A DNA stretch of 64,000 nucleotides from an uncultured Sphingomonas sp. (GCF_913774285.1 NZ_CAJYHX010000007.1:62001-126000), one strand, 5' to 3'; positions 36,498-46,260 are shown, numbered from the stretch's first letter. A program made the numbers and translations. The notes: generated by a model from the letters alone, not told the origin.

Positions 36498-37958
36498 TCA
36501 ACGTGCGCGCCGCGGCGCTGTGCCGCGCGCCTGGATCAGGATGGCCAGCGCGAAAAGCGGTATCAGCCAGGCGACGCGGCCCTGATAGCGGTCGAAGACG
36601 CCCGAAATCGCGCCGCAGACCGCGCCGTTGAGCAGCACGGCGAACACCACCAGCACCGTCGCCTCGAGCAGCCGCGTCGGCCAGGCTTCCGCGGCCGGCT
36701 CCTTCGCCTGGCGGGACAGGCGCACCGCCAGGATCGCTAATGCCCCGCCGCCCAGTGCGTAGCAGGCCAGCATCAGGCCGCTGAACAGCCGCAACGGCAT
36801 GGTGCGGGTCGCGACTCCGCTCGCCTGCCGGTACGAATGAATATCGGGGTGGAGTAGCGTCGTCGTCGTGTCACGCGGCATCACCGCATATTCGGTCACG
36901 CCGACGGTGGCGATCTGCCGGAACACGCCCGCAAGGCTCCTGCCGAGCTGCTCGATGCCGTGGGTGCGCAGCGTGCCGAGCACGATCGGCCATTGCTCGC
37001 TGCAGATCTGCGCCTTGTCGGCAGCGGGCAGCGATGCGAAGCTGACCGCGCTGCCGTCGCCGCTCCAGAGAAACTCGTTCTCCGTCATCGGCATGCGCGA
37101 CACGAAACGGCAGGTCGCATATTGGGTCTGCGGGCAGGTCTCGCGCAGATAGCGCTCACCGGTGCCGTCCCCGATCACGCGGGCCAGCAGGAAAGGCGGC
37201 GAATAGACCGTTAGCCCGGCATGCCGCGCAGCCATGCCGAAGGCGACCTGGCCAAGGCCGCCGACGGCGATCAGCAGCGCGATCAGCCCCAGGCTGTTCC
37301 AGCGCGGCCGCCGCGTGACCAGCCCGAGCAGCAGGAGCGCGCAGAACATGCCCAGCGCGAGCAGCAGGTGCGACTTGTGGAACAGGATCGCCGCGACGCC
37401 GAGTGCCAGCCAGCCGAGCAGTTCGAGGCGCGACAGCGCGGGGCGATAGATGGCGATCATCGCAAGCGCGAGGATCAGCAGCCCGGCGAACACGTCCGGC
37501 ATGATCGTGGTGGCGAAGATGCCGACGCCGCCGATCAGCCCGACGCCGGCAACCACCGCCCAGCGCTGCAGCTGCGGCGCATCGGGTGCCAGGTGCCGGA
37601 GCGCGGCATAGAGCGCGACGACGCAGAGCAGTGCCTGAAGCACGGGCAGCGCCCAGAGGCCTGCCGCCGCCCAGCTGAACACGAAGGCGGCACCGTAATA
37701 GACCGAGCGGGCATCGGAGACGCCGTCCTCGGTGTCGATTCCCATCTTCGCGGCCGCGCCGTGCTGTCCGGGCGCAGCTTTGGCCTGGGAGGGCAGGGGG
37801 ATATGGGCCGCGCCGGCGGCTGCCTTGCCGGCCTGGAAATATCCGACCGTGTCTGGATAGAGAATGGGCCCGTGATTGATCGCGGCGGGCACCAGGAACA
37901 ACAGCAGTGTGACGAGCGCGAAGAGAAGGTCGGTTCGCTTCCATCGTGCAACCGTCAT
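36498..37958 (-). CDS. Polytopic membrane protein, possible GT-C-type glycosyltransferase
   Basis: 486 residues from ATG 37958 (MTVARWKRTDLLFALVT), with AAGGA upstream. About ten hydrophobic segments alternate with short loops. The first is followed by INHGPILYPDTVGYFQAGKA, a YPD-x-x-x-Y pattern with acidic residues in the first extracytoplasmic loop, which is characteristic of GT-C enzymes that use polyprenyl-phosphate sugars. A large soluble loop at ~245-370 includes several Cys (CPQTQYATC). I do not recognise the exact family. It lies 126 bases downstream of a GT2 gene that could make the polyprenyl-P-sugar donor, and both run opposite to the gat genes. Function is inferred. Confidence 0.6.
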   Translation of the reverse strand: MTVARWKRTDLLFALVTLLLFLVPAAINHGPILYPDTVGYFQAGKAAAGAAHIPLPSQAKAAPGQHGAAAKMGIDTEDGVSDARSVYYGAAFVFSWAAAGLWALPVLQALLCVVALYAALRHLAPDAPQLQRWAVVAGVGLIGGVGIFATTIMPDVFAGLLILALAMIAIYRPALSRLELLGWLALGVAAILFHKSHLLLALGMFCALLLLGLVTRRPRWNSLGLIALLIAVGGLGQVAFGMAARHAGLTVYSPPFLLARVIGDGTGERYLRETCPQTQYATCRFVSRMPMTENEFLWSGDGSAVSFASLPAADKAQICSEQWPIVLGTLRTHGIEQLGRSLAGVFRQIATVGVTEYAVMPRDTTTTLLHPDIHSYRQASGVATRTMPLRLFSGLMLACYALGGGALAILAVRLSRQAKEPAAEAWPTRLLEATVLVVFAVLLNGAVCGAISGVFDRYQGRVAWLIPLFALAILIQARGTAPRRAR

Positions 37959-38084
37959 GGCGTACTCTGTCCTTATCCCCCCTGGCTGCAATACTCGCCA
38001 CGGGTTCCGGTATTGCCTTGAAAAGCCTTCACGCGCGTCCTGGTTCCGTTGCGGCTGCGTTTCGTCCGCGCCGCAAGCGCTCCT

Positions 38085-39044
38085 TTACGCGCGCGGCGCC
38101 GGCACGCTCAGATACGCCAGTCGCCGAATCTCCCGCCGCCCGCGCACCACGGTGTCGAGGATCAGGCCGGTGAAGATGTTCAGCAGGCCGACGATCGACA
38201 GGCCGGTGACGAGCACCGCGGTCGGGAAGCGCGGCACCAGGCCGGTCTGGGCGTAGGTGATTGCCAGCGGGATCGCGAGAATGATCGCGAGCAGCAGCGC
38301 AACTGCGCCCAGAATGCCGAAGAACAGCACGGGGCGCTCGATTCGGAACAGGTTCACGATCGTGCGCAGGATCCGCCAGCCATCGCGATAGGTGGAGAGC
38401 TTCGAGGTCGACCCCTCCGGCCGCGCGGCATAGTTGGTGACGATCTCGGAAACCGGCATGCGCAGTTCGAGCGCGTGGATGCTGATTTCGGTCTCGATCT
38501 CGAAGCCCGCCGACAGCACCGGGAAGCTCTTGACGAAGCGGCGCGAGAAGACGCGGTAGCCCGAGAGGATGTCGGTGAAGCTGCGGCCGAACAGCTGCGC
38601 CAGCATGCCCGTCAGCATCGCATTGCCGAAGCGGTGGCCGCGGCGATAGGCCAGCTCGACCTCGGACTTGCGCGCGCCGACGACCATGTCGAGCTGCTCG
38701 TCGACCAGCAGGTTCACCAGCTCGGGGGCGGCATCGGCATCATAGGTCAGGTCGCCGTCGGAGAGGACGTAGATGTCGGCCTCGACGTCGGCGAACATGC
38801 GGCGGACCACGTTGCCCTTGCCCTGCATCCGTTCGGAGCGGACGACCGCGCCCGCCTCGGCGGCGACCGCGCAGGTCCGGTCGCGGCTGTTGTTGTCGTA
38901 GACATAGACGGTCGCTTCGGGAAGCGCGGCCTTGAATGCCGCGACCGTCCTGCCGATCGCCACTTCTTCGTTGTAGCAAGGAAGCAACACGGCGATCTTG
39001 AGCCCGGAGAAACGTCCGGCGCCCGGGGCGTCATTCGGCGACAT
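38085..39044 (-). CDS. Family 2 glycosyltransferase with C-terminal membrane helices
   Basis: 319 residues from ATG 39044, after GAGGG; several upstream in-frame Met codons are less well supported. The GT-A domain begins KIAVLLPCYNEEVAIGRTV, has YDNNSRDRT and the metal motif LSDGDLTYD, and continues with FTDILSGYRVFSRRFVKSFP, typical of dolichyl/undecaprenyl-phosphate mannosyl- or glucosyltransferases. Two C-terminal hydrophobic helices (VLFFGILGAVALLLAIILA and TAVLVTGLSIVGLLNIF) anchor it. It likely makes a polyprenyl-phosphate sugar for the membrane protein gene downstream. Confidence 0.85.
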   Translation of the reverse strand: MSPNDAPGAGRFSGLKIAVLLPCYNEEVAIGRTVAAFKAALPEATVYVYDNNSRDRTCAVAAEAGAVVRSERMQGKGNVVRRMFADVEADIYVLSDGDLTYDADAAPELVNLLVDEQLDMVVGARKSEVELAYRRGHRFGNAMLTGMLAQLFGRSFTDILSGYRVFSRRFVKSFPVLSAGFEIETEISIHALELRMPVSEIVTNYAARPEGSTSKLSTYRDGWRILRTIVNLFRIERPVLFFGILGAVALLLAIILAIPLAITYAQTGLVPRFPTAVLVTGLSIVGLLNIFTGLILDTVVRGRREIRRLAYLSVPAPRA

Positions 39045-39298
39045 GGTGCTACCCTCGTATACTCGCATGCCGGATTGCGACATTGCCGCGGTGGGGTAGT
39101 GGATCGATCGTGGTTGTGCAACGCCGAACAAAATGCTTCCGACAACCGTCTGTCGCGTTCCGGGACCGCCTCGCGGCACAGTCTTTGGTTGCGGTGCACA
39201 ATCGGGCGAACCGTCTTCGCCAATTGCCCGCTGGACCTGAACGCCGCGACGCGCGATAGGCACAGGCACGCATATTCCCATTACCTTGTGAAGAGCAC

Positions 39299-40810
<1,512 letters not shown>

Positions 40811-40815
40811 GGGGC

Positions 40816-40850
40816 AGGGCACCCGGCGACGCGCGATCGCCGGATGCCCT
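40816..40850. terminator. Hairpin after gatB
   Basis: A 13-bp stem with one mismatch (40816-40828 with 40838-40850) lies between the convergent gatB gene and the unknown-family gene. Confidence 0.6.
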
Positions 40851-40855
40851 CCCGA

Positions 40856-41512
40856 TCACTTCGCGGCAACCTTGCGGCGTGCGGCGACGGCCGTACGCTC
40901 GTTTCTGGCGAATTCCTCAAAGTTCTTCTTGAACACGGTGCCGAGTTCGTCGAGCGCGGCGACCGAATCCTCGCCCTCCTTGGGCGGGAAAAGCTTGAGG
41001 CCGTTGCCGCCCCATGCCTTGTATTCGAAGTCGATCTTGTCGTCGGCGCCGAAGTCACGAACCATGAACAGCGTCTTGAGCGATCGGCCATAAATCGCCG
41101 CCTTCTGGTAGAACACGTCGGCGACGATCAGTTCGGAATAGCAGGCCGCCTTGGAATCCGAGCGGCGGGTCTTGATCTTGTTCATGCTGTGCCGCTCGAG
41201 CGGCTGCTCATGGCGAACGATCTGCGTGTCGGCGGGCAGCGAGAGCAGGGTCTTGAGATCGAGCGACTGGAGGTCGTCCAGCTGCGTAGGGCTGTCGAGC
41301 GCGCTGGCCATCTGCGCCTTGTTGCGGGCATCCTTCTTCCCATGGAGCGCCGCGTCGAGCAGTCCGCCGCCCAGAAGTCCGCTCGTCATCGACAGCATGC
41401 GCTCGGCCGGCCAGACGTGCAGTTCGCACGGCGTCGTCTGCGCTGCGGCGGTGCCCGCACCGATCCAAAGGCTGGCTGCCACGGCGGCGGCCAGCATTTC
41501 CTTCTTCGGCAT
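40856..41512 (-). CDS. Exported protein of unknown family, paralogue of the next gene
   Basis: 218 residues with a signal peptide (MPKKEMLAAAVAASLWIGAGTAAA). I do not recognise the family. The mature start is TPCELHVWPAERMLS; later come QPLERHSMNKIKTRR, SKAACYSELIVADVF, VRDFGADDKIDFEYKAWGGN and FPPKEGEDSVAALDELGTVF, with a basic C-terminus. Two cysteines, in CELHVWP and CYSELI, could form a disulphide. The same landmarks recur in the upstream gene at 41564-42199, so the two are tandem duplicates transcribed in one direction with a 51-base gap. It is probably periplasmic and compact; function unknown. Confidence 0.65.
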   Translation of the reverse strand: MPKKEMLAAAVAASLWIGAGTAAAQTTPCELHVWPAERMLSMTSGLLGGGLLDAALHGKKDARNKAQMASALDSPTQLDDLQSLDLKTLLSLPADTQIVRHEQPLERHSMNKIKTRRSDSKAACYSELIVADVFYQKAAIYGRSLKTLFMVRDFGADDKIDFEYKAWGGNGLKLFPPKEGEDSVAALDELGTVFKKNFEEFARNERTAVAARRKVAAK

Positions 41513-41563
41513 ATGTTGTCTTTCCCTGTTGGTACGCGTTGAACTGCGGTTCTCGCCGGCGCG

Positions 41564-42199
41564 TCAGCGCTTGGTGCGCGGCGGCCGAGTCACGGCCGCG
41601 GCGAAGTCGACGAGGCTGGTACGGAAGGCCTGGACGACCTCGGCGGTGCCCTTGGCAGGGTCCTCGTCGGGCTTGGGCGGAAAGGCGGCAAGCTTGACCA
41701 GGGTCCAGGTTCCGAACGTGCGGATCGGCTCCGGGGCGGTGCCGAAGGTACGGAAGCGGAAGGATCCCCGCAGCCCGTTGCCGCCGCCCACACTGTTCTG
41801 GTTCAGGATCAGATCGTCGACGATCAGCTCGGCATAGCAGGGGGCCGCGCTGTCCGCGATGCGACCGCGCGTCGTGCGGATCGTCCGGCTGTCGAGCGGC
41901 TGCGGATGCAGCATGACCCGATAACCGGGCAGTTTCAGCAGATCCGGCAGTCCGGCTTCGGAAAGCAGCTGCGCCTGTCGTTCGGCGGACAAGGGATTGT
42001 CCGGCGCTGGCGGATAGCCTTCGCGGCCCTTGGTGCTGCCGTCGATGATGCCGCCATGCCCTAGCCCGAGATACAGGTTCATGGGTGTCGATGCCGGCCA
42101 GACATGAAGCTCGCAGGCTGCGTCGGTCTGCGCCTGCGCCTGCGCCGAAACCACCAGGGCTCCGGCAGCCGTCAGCCGCCGAAAACACAATCCGATCAC
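41564..42199 (-). CDS. Exported protein of unknown family, tandem paralogue
   Basis: 211 residues. The N-terminus (LCFRRLTAAGALVVSAQAQAQ) reads as a signal peptide. The shared blocks are CELHVWPAST, a loop containing LLSEAGLPDLLKLPG, HPQPLDSRTIRTTRG, APCYAELIVDDLIL, VGGGNGLRGSFRFRTFG and FPPKPDEDPAKGTAEVVQAF. It differs from its neighbour in a Gly-rich LGLGHGGIIDGSTKGREG segment. The duplicated pair keeps both cysteines, so they are structural or functional. No known domain is recognised. The gene is divergent from the cyclophilin-like gene. Confidence 0.62.
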   Translation of the reverse strand: MIGLCFRRLTAAGALVVSAQAQAQTDAACELHVWPASTPMNLYLGLGHGGIIDGSTKGREGYPPAPDNPLSAERQAQLLSEAGLPDLLKLPGYRVMLHPQPLDSRTIRTTRGRIADSAAPCYAELIVDDLILNQNSVGGGNGLRGSFRFRTFGTAPEPIRTFGTWTLVKLAAFPPKPDEDPAKGTAEVVQAFRTSLVDFAAAVTRPPRTKR

Positions 42200-42351
42200 C
42201 TAGACATCCCCTCTTGGCGGTCTCGCGGCCGCAAGGCGGACCTTATGGTGATTACAACCGCGAAACAATAGACTGCCGGGGCACGGGCGCGGGTGACTTG
42301 CCAAGCAAGGCTTCGCTTCGCATGGTCTGCGGAACGAGGTGGAGACGCGTG

Positions 42352-42969
42352 ATGACGATCAAGATGCTGGTTGGAATGATGATGTTCGCGCTCGCGTCGC
42401 CTGCGGCCGCGCAGACCGCCTCCGCGCCGCCTTTGCCTGCAAACCCCACGGTTGCGATCGAGACCAGCGCGGGGCCGATGGTGGTCGAGGTCTATCTCGA
42501 CAAGGCGCCGGTCTCCGCGCGCAACTTCCTGCGCTATGTCGATGCCAAGCGGCTCGACGGCGTCGTTTTCTACCGTACCGTCAAGCCGGCGGAAAAGTTC
42601 GGCTTCGTCCAGTTCGGCATCCAGAACGCGCCGGCCAAGATGTTCCCGCCGATCAAGCACGAGCCGACGACCGAGACGGGCATCAAGCATCTCGACGGCA
42701 CGCTCTCGCTGCCGCGGCTGGCCCCTGGCACCGCCCGCGGCGAGTTCACCATCATGGTGGGCGACCAGCCCTCGTTCGATGCGGATCCGAGCAAGCCGGG
42801 CGACAATCTCGGCTATGCGGCGTTCGGGCGCGTGGTCGAAGGCAAGGATGTGCTGCTCAAGATCCTCGACGCGCCGACCTCGCCGACCAAGACGCTCGGC
42901 GGCAGCTTCAAGGGCGAAGTGCCTGAAGTGCCGGTAAAGATCGTCTCGGCGCACCGCATCAAGGACTGA
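42352..42969 (+). CDS. Cyclophilin-type peptidyl-prolyl isomerase (divergent)
   Basis: 205 residues from ATG 42352, seven bases after GGTGGAG. Signal peptide MTIKMLVGMMMFALASPAAA places it in the periplasm. The cyclophilin fold is clear: TVAIETSAGPMVVEVYLDKA, PVSARNFLRYVDAKRLDG, VVFYRTVK (the FHR position reads FYR, with the catalytic Arg kept), and AAFGRVVEGKDVLLKIL. The usual FMIQGGD is replaced by FVQFGIQ, and the strand that normally carries the catalytic Gln reads ARGEFTIMVGDQPSFD. Isomerase activity may therefore be low or altered. It converges on the Crp-family gene with a 6-base gap. Confidence 0.85.
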   Translation: MTIKMLVGMMMFALASPAAAQTASAPPLPANPTVAIETSAGPMVVEVYLDKAPVSARNFLRYVDAKRLDGVVFYRTVKPAEKFGFVQFGIQNAPAKMFPPIKHEPTTETGIKHLDGTLSLPRLAPGTARGEFTIMVGDQPSFDADPSKPGDNLGYAAFGRVVEGKDVLLKILDAPTSPTKTLGGSFKGEVPEVPVKIVSAHRIKD

Positions 42970-42975
42970 GCCGCT

Positions 42976-43695
42976 TCAGAGCGGGTGACGCTCCAGATAG
43001 AGATAGCCCGGATCGAATTCGGCGAGCCGCTTCAGGCCGGGCAGGTCCTGGAAGGACACCCGGCCATTGCGGAACTCGACGAGTTCCCGCTCGCGCAGTT
43101 CGCGCAGCACGCGGTTCACATGCACGGGGGTCAGGCCCAGGCACTCGGCGAGTTCCGCCTGACTGAGCGCGAGCCGATATCCGTCCTCCTCCGCCAGCCC
43201 GACGACACCCAGCCGCACGTGCAACTCGCAGAACAGGTGCGCCGCCCGCTGGATCGCGGAGCGGCGGCCTAGCGACACCTCCCATTCGCGGTGGATCGCG
43301 GCATCGACATTGGTGGAGAACCACATCACGCGGGTGAGGTGGGGCAGCGTCTCGGTGACCTCGCGGAGCCGCGTGTGCGAAGCGCGTGCGATCGTGCAGG
43401 GTGTCAGCGCAAGCAGCGAATGGTCGAGTCGCTTGAGGGTGAAGCCATGCAGATCGGCGAAGTCGCCGGCGACATGCACATGGGTGATCTGGCGCTGGCC
43501 GTTCTTGAGATCCTTGTACCGGCCGACCAGCCCGTCGAGCAGCAAGGTGGAATAGTTCAGTTCCTCGCCCGCGCGCACGATGGTGCGACCGGCGGGATGG
43601 GTCACCGTGTCGACGACCGTCCCGCGCAGCGCAGCTTCTTCAGCCGCGTCGATCGTGTCGCGGAGCCGGAGCTTGAGCAGGTGGCGTTCGATCAT
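42976..43695 (-). CDS. Crp/Fnr-family transcription regulator
   Basis: 239 residues from ATG 43695 (MIERHLLKLRLRDTID), with GGAGAT about 10 bases upstream; a TTG at 43713 is in frame. The cyclic-nucleotide-binding-like barrel lacks the FNR cysteine cluster (sequence DTVTHPAGRTIVRAGEELNY, then FADLHGFTLKRLDHSLLAL), and no cAMP-contact RE motif is evident. The C-terminal HTH reads LALSQAELAECLGLTPVHVN, then RVLRELRERELV. Effector unknown; it could sense nothing or a small ligand. A weak link to the neighbouring small proteins is possible. Confidence 0.85.
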   Translation of the reverse strand: MIERHLLKLRLRDTIDAAEEAALRGTVVDTVTHPAGRTIVRAGEELNYSTLLLDGLVGRYKDLKNGQRQITHVHVAGDFADLHGFTLKRLDHSLLALTPCTIARASHTRLREVTETLPHLTRVMWFSTNVDAAIHREWEVSLGRRSAIQRAAHLFCELHVRLGVVGLAEEDGYRLALSQAELAECLGLTPVHVNRVLRELRERELVEFRNGRVSFQDLPGLKRLAEFDPGYLYLERHPL

Positions 43696-43776
43696 CGCGA
43701 CAAGTATCTCCAACAGGTGACAGCGGCTCTACCACGCTAGGGTCGGGCCGCTGCCATCGCAGGTTAGGAAGGGAGG

Positions 43777-43965
43777 TTATTGCTGGTTGAGGTCCTGGTT
43801 CTTCACGACCCCGTCGGCGCCGTTCTCGCCGCCGGCGCCCAGCGGCACCGCCTTGGTGCGCGGGGTGCCCTCCTTGGCCGCGGCATCGGCGGCGTCGGAG
43901 CGGGCCTCCACCGCCTGCTGGATGTCGGGGCGGGGATCGTCGCGATCGGTGGTGATGTTCGGCAT
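43777..43965 (-). CDS. Small hydrophilic protein of unknown function
   Basis: 62 residues, start ATG 43965, preceded by AGGAGAAG-type sequence. Composition is Asp/Ala/Gly/Lys-rich with no hydrophobic core (TTDRDDPRPDIQQAVEARSD, then KAVPLGAGGENGADGVVKN), so it is probably disordered. There are no recognisable motifs. It sits 16 bases downstream of another tiny gene in the same direction. Supported by ribosome-binding site, codon pattern and tandem arrangement only. Confidence 0.55.
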   Translation of the reverse strand: MPNITTDRDDPRPDIQQAVEARSDAADAAAKEGTPRTKAVPLGAGGENGADGVVKNQDLNQQ

Positions 43966-43981
43966 GGAAGCTTCTCCTGGT

Positions 43982-44164
43982 TCAGGCGACCGGCTGGCCG
44001 GGGGTGATGCCGGGATCGATGCTCGGCGTGGTCTCGGGCGCCGGCACGTCGATATCGGGGCCCGGCGGATCGATCTCCGGCGGCGGTCCTCCGGGCTGGC
44101 CGGGGTTGGGCGCCGGGGCTTCGGGCGGCGGCGTGGTAGGCTGGATGGGGGGCTCTACCGGCAT
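43982..44164 (-). CDS. Small proline-rich protein of unknown function
   Basis: 60 residues from ATG 44164, seven bases after AGGAGA; a longer frame to 44206 is less likely. It is almost entirely Pro, Gly, Glu and Asp (MPVEPPIQPTTPPPEAPAPN continuing as PGQPGGPPPEIDPPGPDIDV), with no hydrophobic segment and no cysteine. It is predicted intrinsically disordered and acidic. It forms a likely two-gene operon with 43777-43965. No function can be assigned. Confidence 0.5.
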   Translation of the reverse strand: MPVEPPIQPTTPPPEAPAPNPGQPGGPPPEIDPPGPDIDVPAPETTPSIDPGITPGQPVA

Positions 44165-44276
44165 GGGACATCTCCTGTTCGTTTCAGCCCCAACGCCTTG
44201 CGACACCCAATCGTTGCTTCGTACTTGCCCCCAACCCCATGACTGCTATAGAGCCCGCCGACCGGCGGTGTCCCCT

Positions 44277-44361
44277 GCGGGCGTGGCGGAACTGGTAGAC
44301 GCGCTGGATTTAGGTTCCAGTATCGAAAGATGTGGGGGTTCGACTCCCTTCGCCCGCACCA
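44277..44361 (+). tRNA. tRNA-Leu (anticodon TAG)
   Basis: An 85-nt class II tRNA with encoded CCA. The acceptor GCGGGCG pairs with CGCCCGC. The anticodon stem is CTGGA/TCCAG around TTTAGGT (anticodon TAG, reads CUA). A long variable arm (ATCGAAAGAT) and the T loop TTCGACT follow. It lies 58 bases upstream of tig. Confidence 0.97.
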
Positions 44362-44419
44362 GTCCTCGCGGCTGTTGTGTGGTACACCGCAATTCCGATT
44401 CCTTTGAGAAAGCGTGAGA

Positions 44420-46030
44420 ATGCAGACTGTCGAGACGTTGAACGAGGGCCTGAAGCGCGCCTTCACGCTGAAGATCACCGCCCAGGACATCGACTCGAAG
44501 GTCGATGCCGAGGTCAAGCGGGTCGCTCCGCAGATTCGCATGCCCGGCTTCCGCCCCGGCAAGGTGCCGATCAACCTGGTCCGCAAGATGCACGGCGAGG
44601 CGCTGACCCAGGACGCGCTCAACAGCTCGATCCAGGAAGGCATCCAGAAGCTCATCGCCGATCACAAGCTGCGCCCGGCCATGCAGCCGTCGGTCAGCCT
44701 CGAGGGCGAATATGCGCCCGGCGGCGACGCGGAAGTGAAGGTCGAGCTGGAAGTGCTTCCCGACGTCCCGACTCCGTCGATCGAAGGCCTGAAGCTCGAG
44801 CGCCTGACCGTGCCGGTGCAGGATTCGGAAGTGCAGGAGCAGCTGAAGCAGCTCGCCGACCAGCAGAAGCGCTGGGAAGACGCGGCCGAGGGCCATGCCG
44901 CGACCACGGGTGACCAGGTCGTCATGGACTTCGCCGGCAAGGTCGACGGCGTCGCCTTCGAGGGCGGCACCGGCGAGGGCATGGCCGTCGAGCTCGGCTC
45001 GGGCCGCCTGATCCCGGGCTTCGAGGAACAGCTCGAAGGCGTGAAGGTCGGCGACGAGAAGCAGCTCAACGTCACCTTCCCGGAAGATTACGGCGCCAAG
45101 GATCTGGCCGGCAAGGCCGCGACCTTCGACGTCAAGATCACCGCGGTGCAGACTGCCGGTGAGACCAAGATCGACGACGACATGGCGAAGGCGTTCGGCC
45201 TCCAGGATCTGGAGCAGCTGACCGGCCTGCTGAAGGGCCAGATCGAGCAGCAGCTCAACGGCCTGACCCGCACCCACATGAAGCGCAAGCTGCTCGACCA
45301 GCTCGCCGCCGGCCACGATTTCCCGGTCCCGCCGTCGATGGTGGAAGCCGAGTTCGACCAGATCTGGCACCAACTCGTCCACGAGACCGAGCATGAGGAA
45401 GATCCCGCCGCGGCCCTGGCCGAGCTGGAAGGCGAGCGCGACGAATATCGTGCGATCGCCGAGCGTCGCGTGCGCCTGGGCCTGCTGCTCAGCGAGATCG
45501 GCACCGCCAATGGCGTCGAAGTGACCGCGCAGGAAATGAACCGCCTGATCGCGCAGGCCGCGCAGCAGTACGGCCCGCAGGATCGCCAGCGCTTCATCCA
45601 GTATGTCCAGCAGGAGCCGATGGCGGCTGCCCAGCTGCGCGCGCCGCTGTTCGAGGACAAGGTCGTCGACTTCCTGTTCGACAAGGCCGAGATCACCGAC
45701 CGCGAAGTGACCAAGGAAGAGCTGGAAGCCGCGATCGAGAGCGACGACGGCTTCTCGTCGGGCACCCACGTCCACGACCACGACAACCACAAGCCGAAGA
45801 AGAAGGCCGCCAAGAAGGCCGATGCTTCGGACGAGGCCGGTGAAGAAAAGCCCGCCAAGAAGCCGGCGGCCAAGAAGGCCAAGGCCGAGGAGGCTCCGGC
45901 CGCCGAGGGTGATGCCGAGCCGGTGAAGAAGCCGGCGGCCAAGAAGGCCGCGAAGGCGGAAGGCGAGGGCGAAGACGCCGCGCCGAAGCCGAAGAAGGCA
46001 GCGGCCAAGAAGAAGGCCGACGCCGAGTGA
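44420..46030 (+). CDS. tig: Trigger factor (ribosome-associated chaperone/PPIase)
   Basis: 536 residues from ATG 44420; GTG 44414 is also in frame. The N-terminal ribosome-binding domain has GFRPGKVPINLVRK (the ribosome-docking GFRxGK loop). The FKBP-type PPIase domain follows (TGDQVVMDFAGKVDGVAFEG, GSGRLIPGFEEQL, KDLAGKAATFDVKI). The long helical C-terminal domain then gives way, after residue ~455, to an extra Lys/Ala/Pro tail of about 80 residues with repeated KKPAAKKA units and interspersed Glu/Asp. This tail is absent from E. coli Tig and resembles histone-H1-like tails. A terminator follows; clpP/clpX, usual neighbours, are not here. Confidence 0.96.
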   Translation: MQTVETLNEGLKRAFTLKITAQDIDSKVDAEVKRVAPQIRMPGFRPGKVPINLVRKMHGEALTQDALNSSIQEGIQKLIADHKLRPAMQPSVSLEGEYAPGGDAEVKVELEVLPDVPTPSIEGLKLERLTVPVQDSEVQEQLKQLADQQKRWEDAAEGHAATTGDQVVMDFAGKVDGVAFEGGTGEGMAVELGSGRLIPGFEEQLEGVKVGDEKQLNVTFPEDYGAKDLAGKAATFDVKITAVQTAGETKIDDDMAKAFGLQDLEQLTGLLKGQIEQQLNGLTRTHMKRKLLDQLAAGHDFPVPPSMVEAEFDQIWHQLVHETEHEEDPAAALAELEGERDEYRAIAERRVRLGLLLSEIGTANGVEVTAQEMNRLIAQAAQQYGPQDRQRFIQYVQQEPMAAAQLRAPLFEDKVVDFLFDKAEITDREVTKEELEAAIESDDGFSSGTHVHDHDNHKPKKKAAKKADASDEAGEEKPAKKPAAKKAKAEEAPAAEGDAEPVKKPAAKKAAKAEGEGEDAAPKPKKAAAKKKADAE

Positions 46031-46034
46031 TTTG

Positions 46035-46070
46035 AAAGGGGCCGGGACGAAAGTTCCGGCCCTTTTTCTT
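46035..46070 (+). terminator. Intrinsic terminator of tig
   Basis: GGGCCGGGAC pairs with GTTCCGGCCC around a GAAA tetraloop, extended by A-T pairs and followed by a T-rich run. Confidence 0.9.
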
Positions 46071-46076
46071 TCTAAT

Positions 46077-46233
46077 CCCCCTCCCGCTTGCGGGAGGGAT
46101 CAGGGGAGGGTGCGTGAGGGTCGCGAGCGAGATGTTCGGGGTGCGCCTCTAACCTTCAGCCGCGCTTCTTCACGCTTCGCCCTTGCCTCCAGCTCTCACC
46201 CTCTCCCGTCCCCTCCCGCAAGCGGGAGGGGGG
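46077..46233. repeat. Inverted pair of REP-like hairpin repeats
   Basis: CCCTCCCGCTTGCGGGAGGG (46079-46098) and CCCTCCCGCAAGCGGGAGGG (46211-46230) are exact reverse complements. Each is a perfect hairpin with 8-bp arms. About 112 bases lie between them, with partly matching flanks (GGGGAGGGTG near the first, CACCCTCTCCC near the second), so the whole block is an imperfect inverted repeat. It fills the tig/GH30 intergenic region, which otherwise has no gene. This looks like a small interspersed palindromic element. Confidence 0.7.
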
Positions 46234-46260
46234 GCAGGTGGGCGGCGGTAGGGACAAGCC

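Noticed and set aside
44277..44361. tRNA-Leu as an attachment site
   Set aside because: No integrase gene, and I saw no second copy of its 3' end in the window; tig follows directly.
46079..46230. Possible CRISPR array
   Set aside because: Only two repeat copies, in inverted rather than direct orientation, with no regular spacers and no cas genes anywhere in the window.
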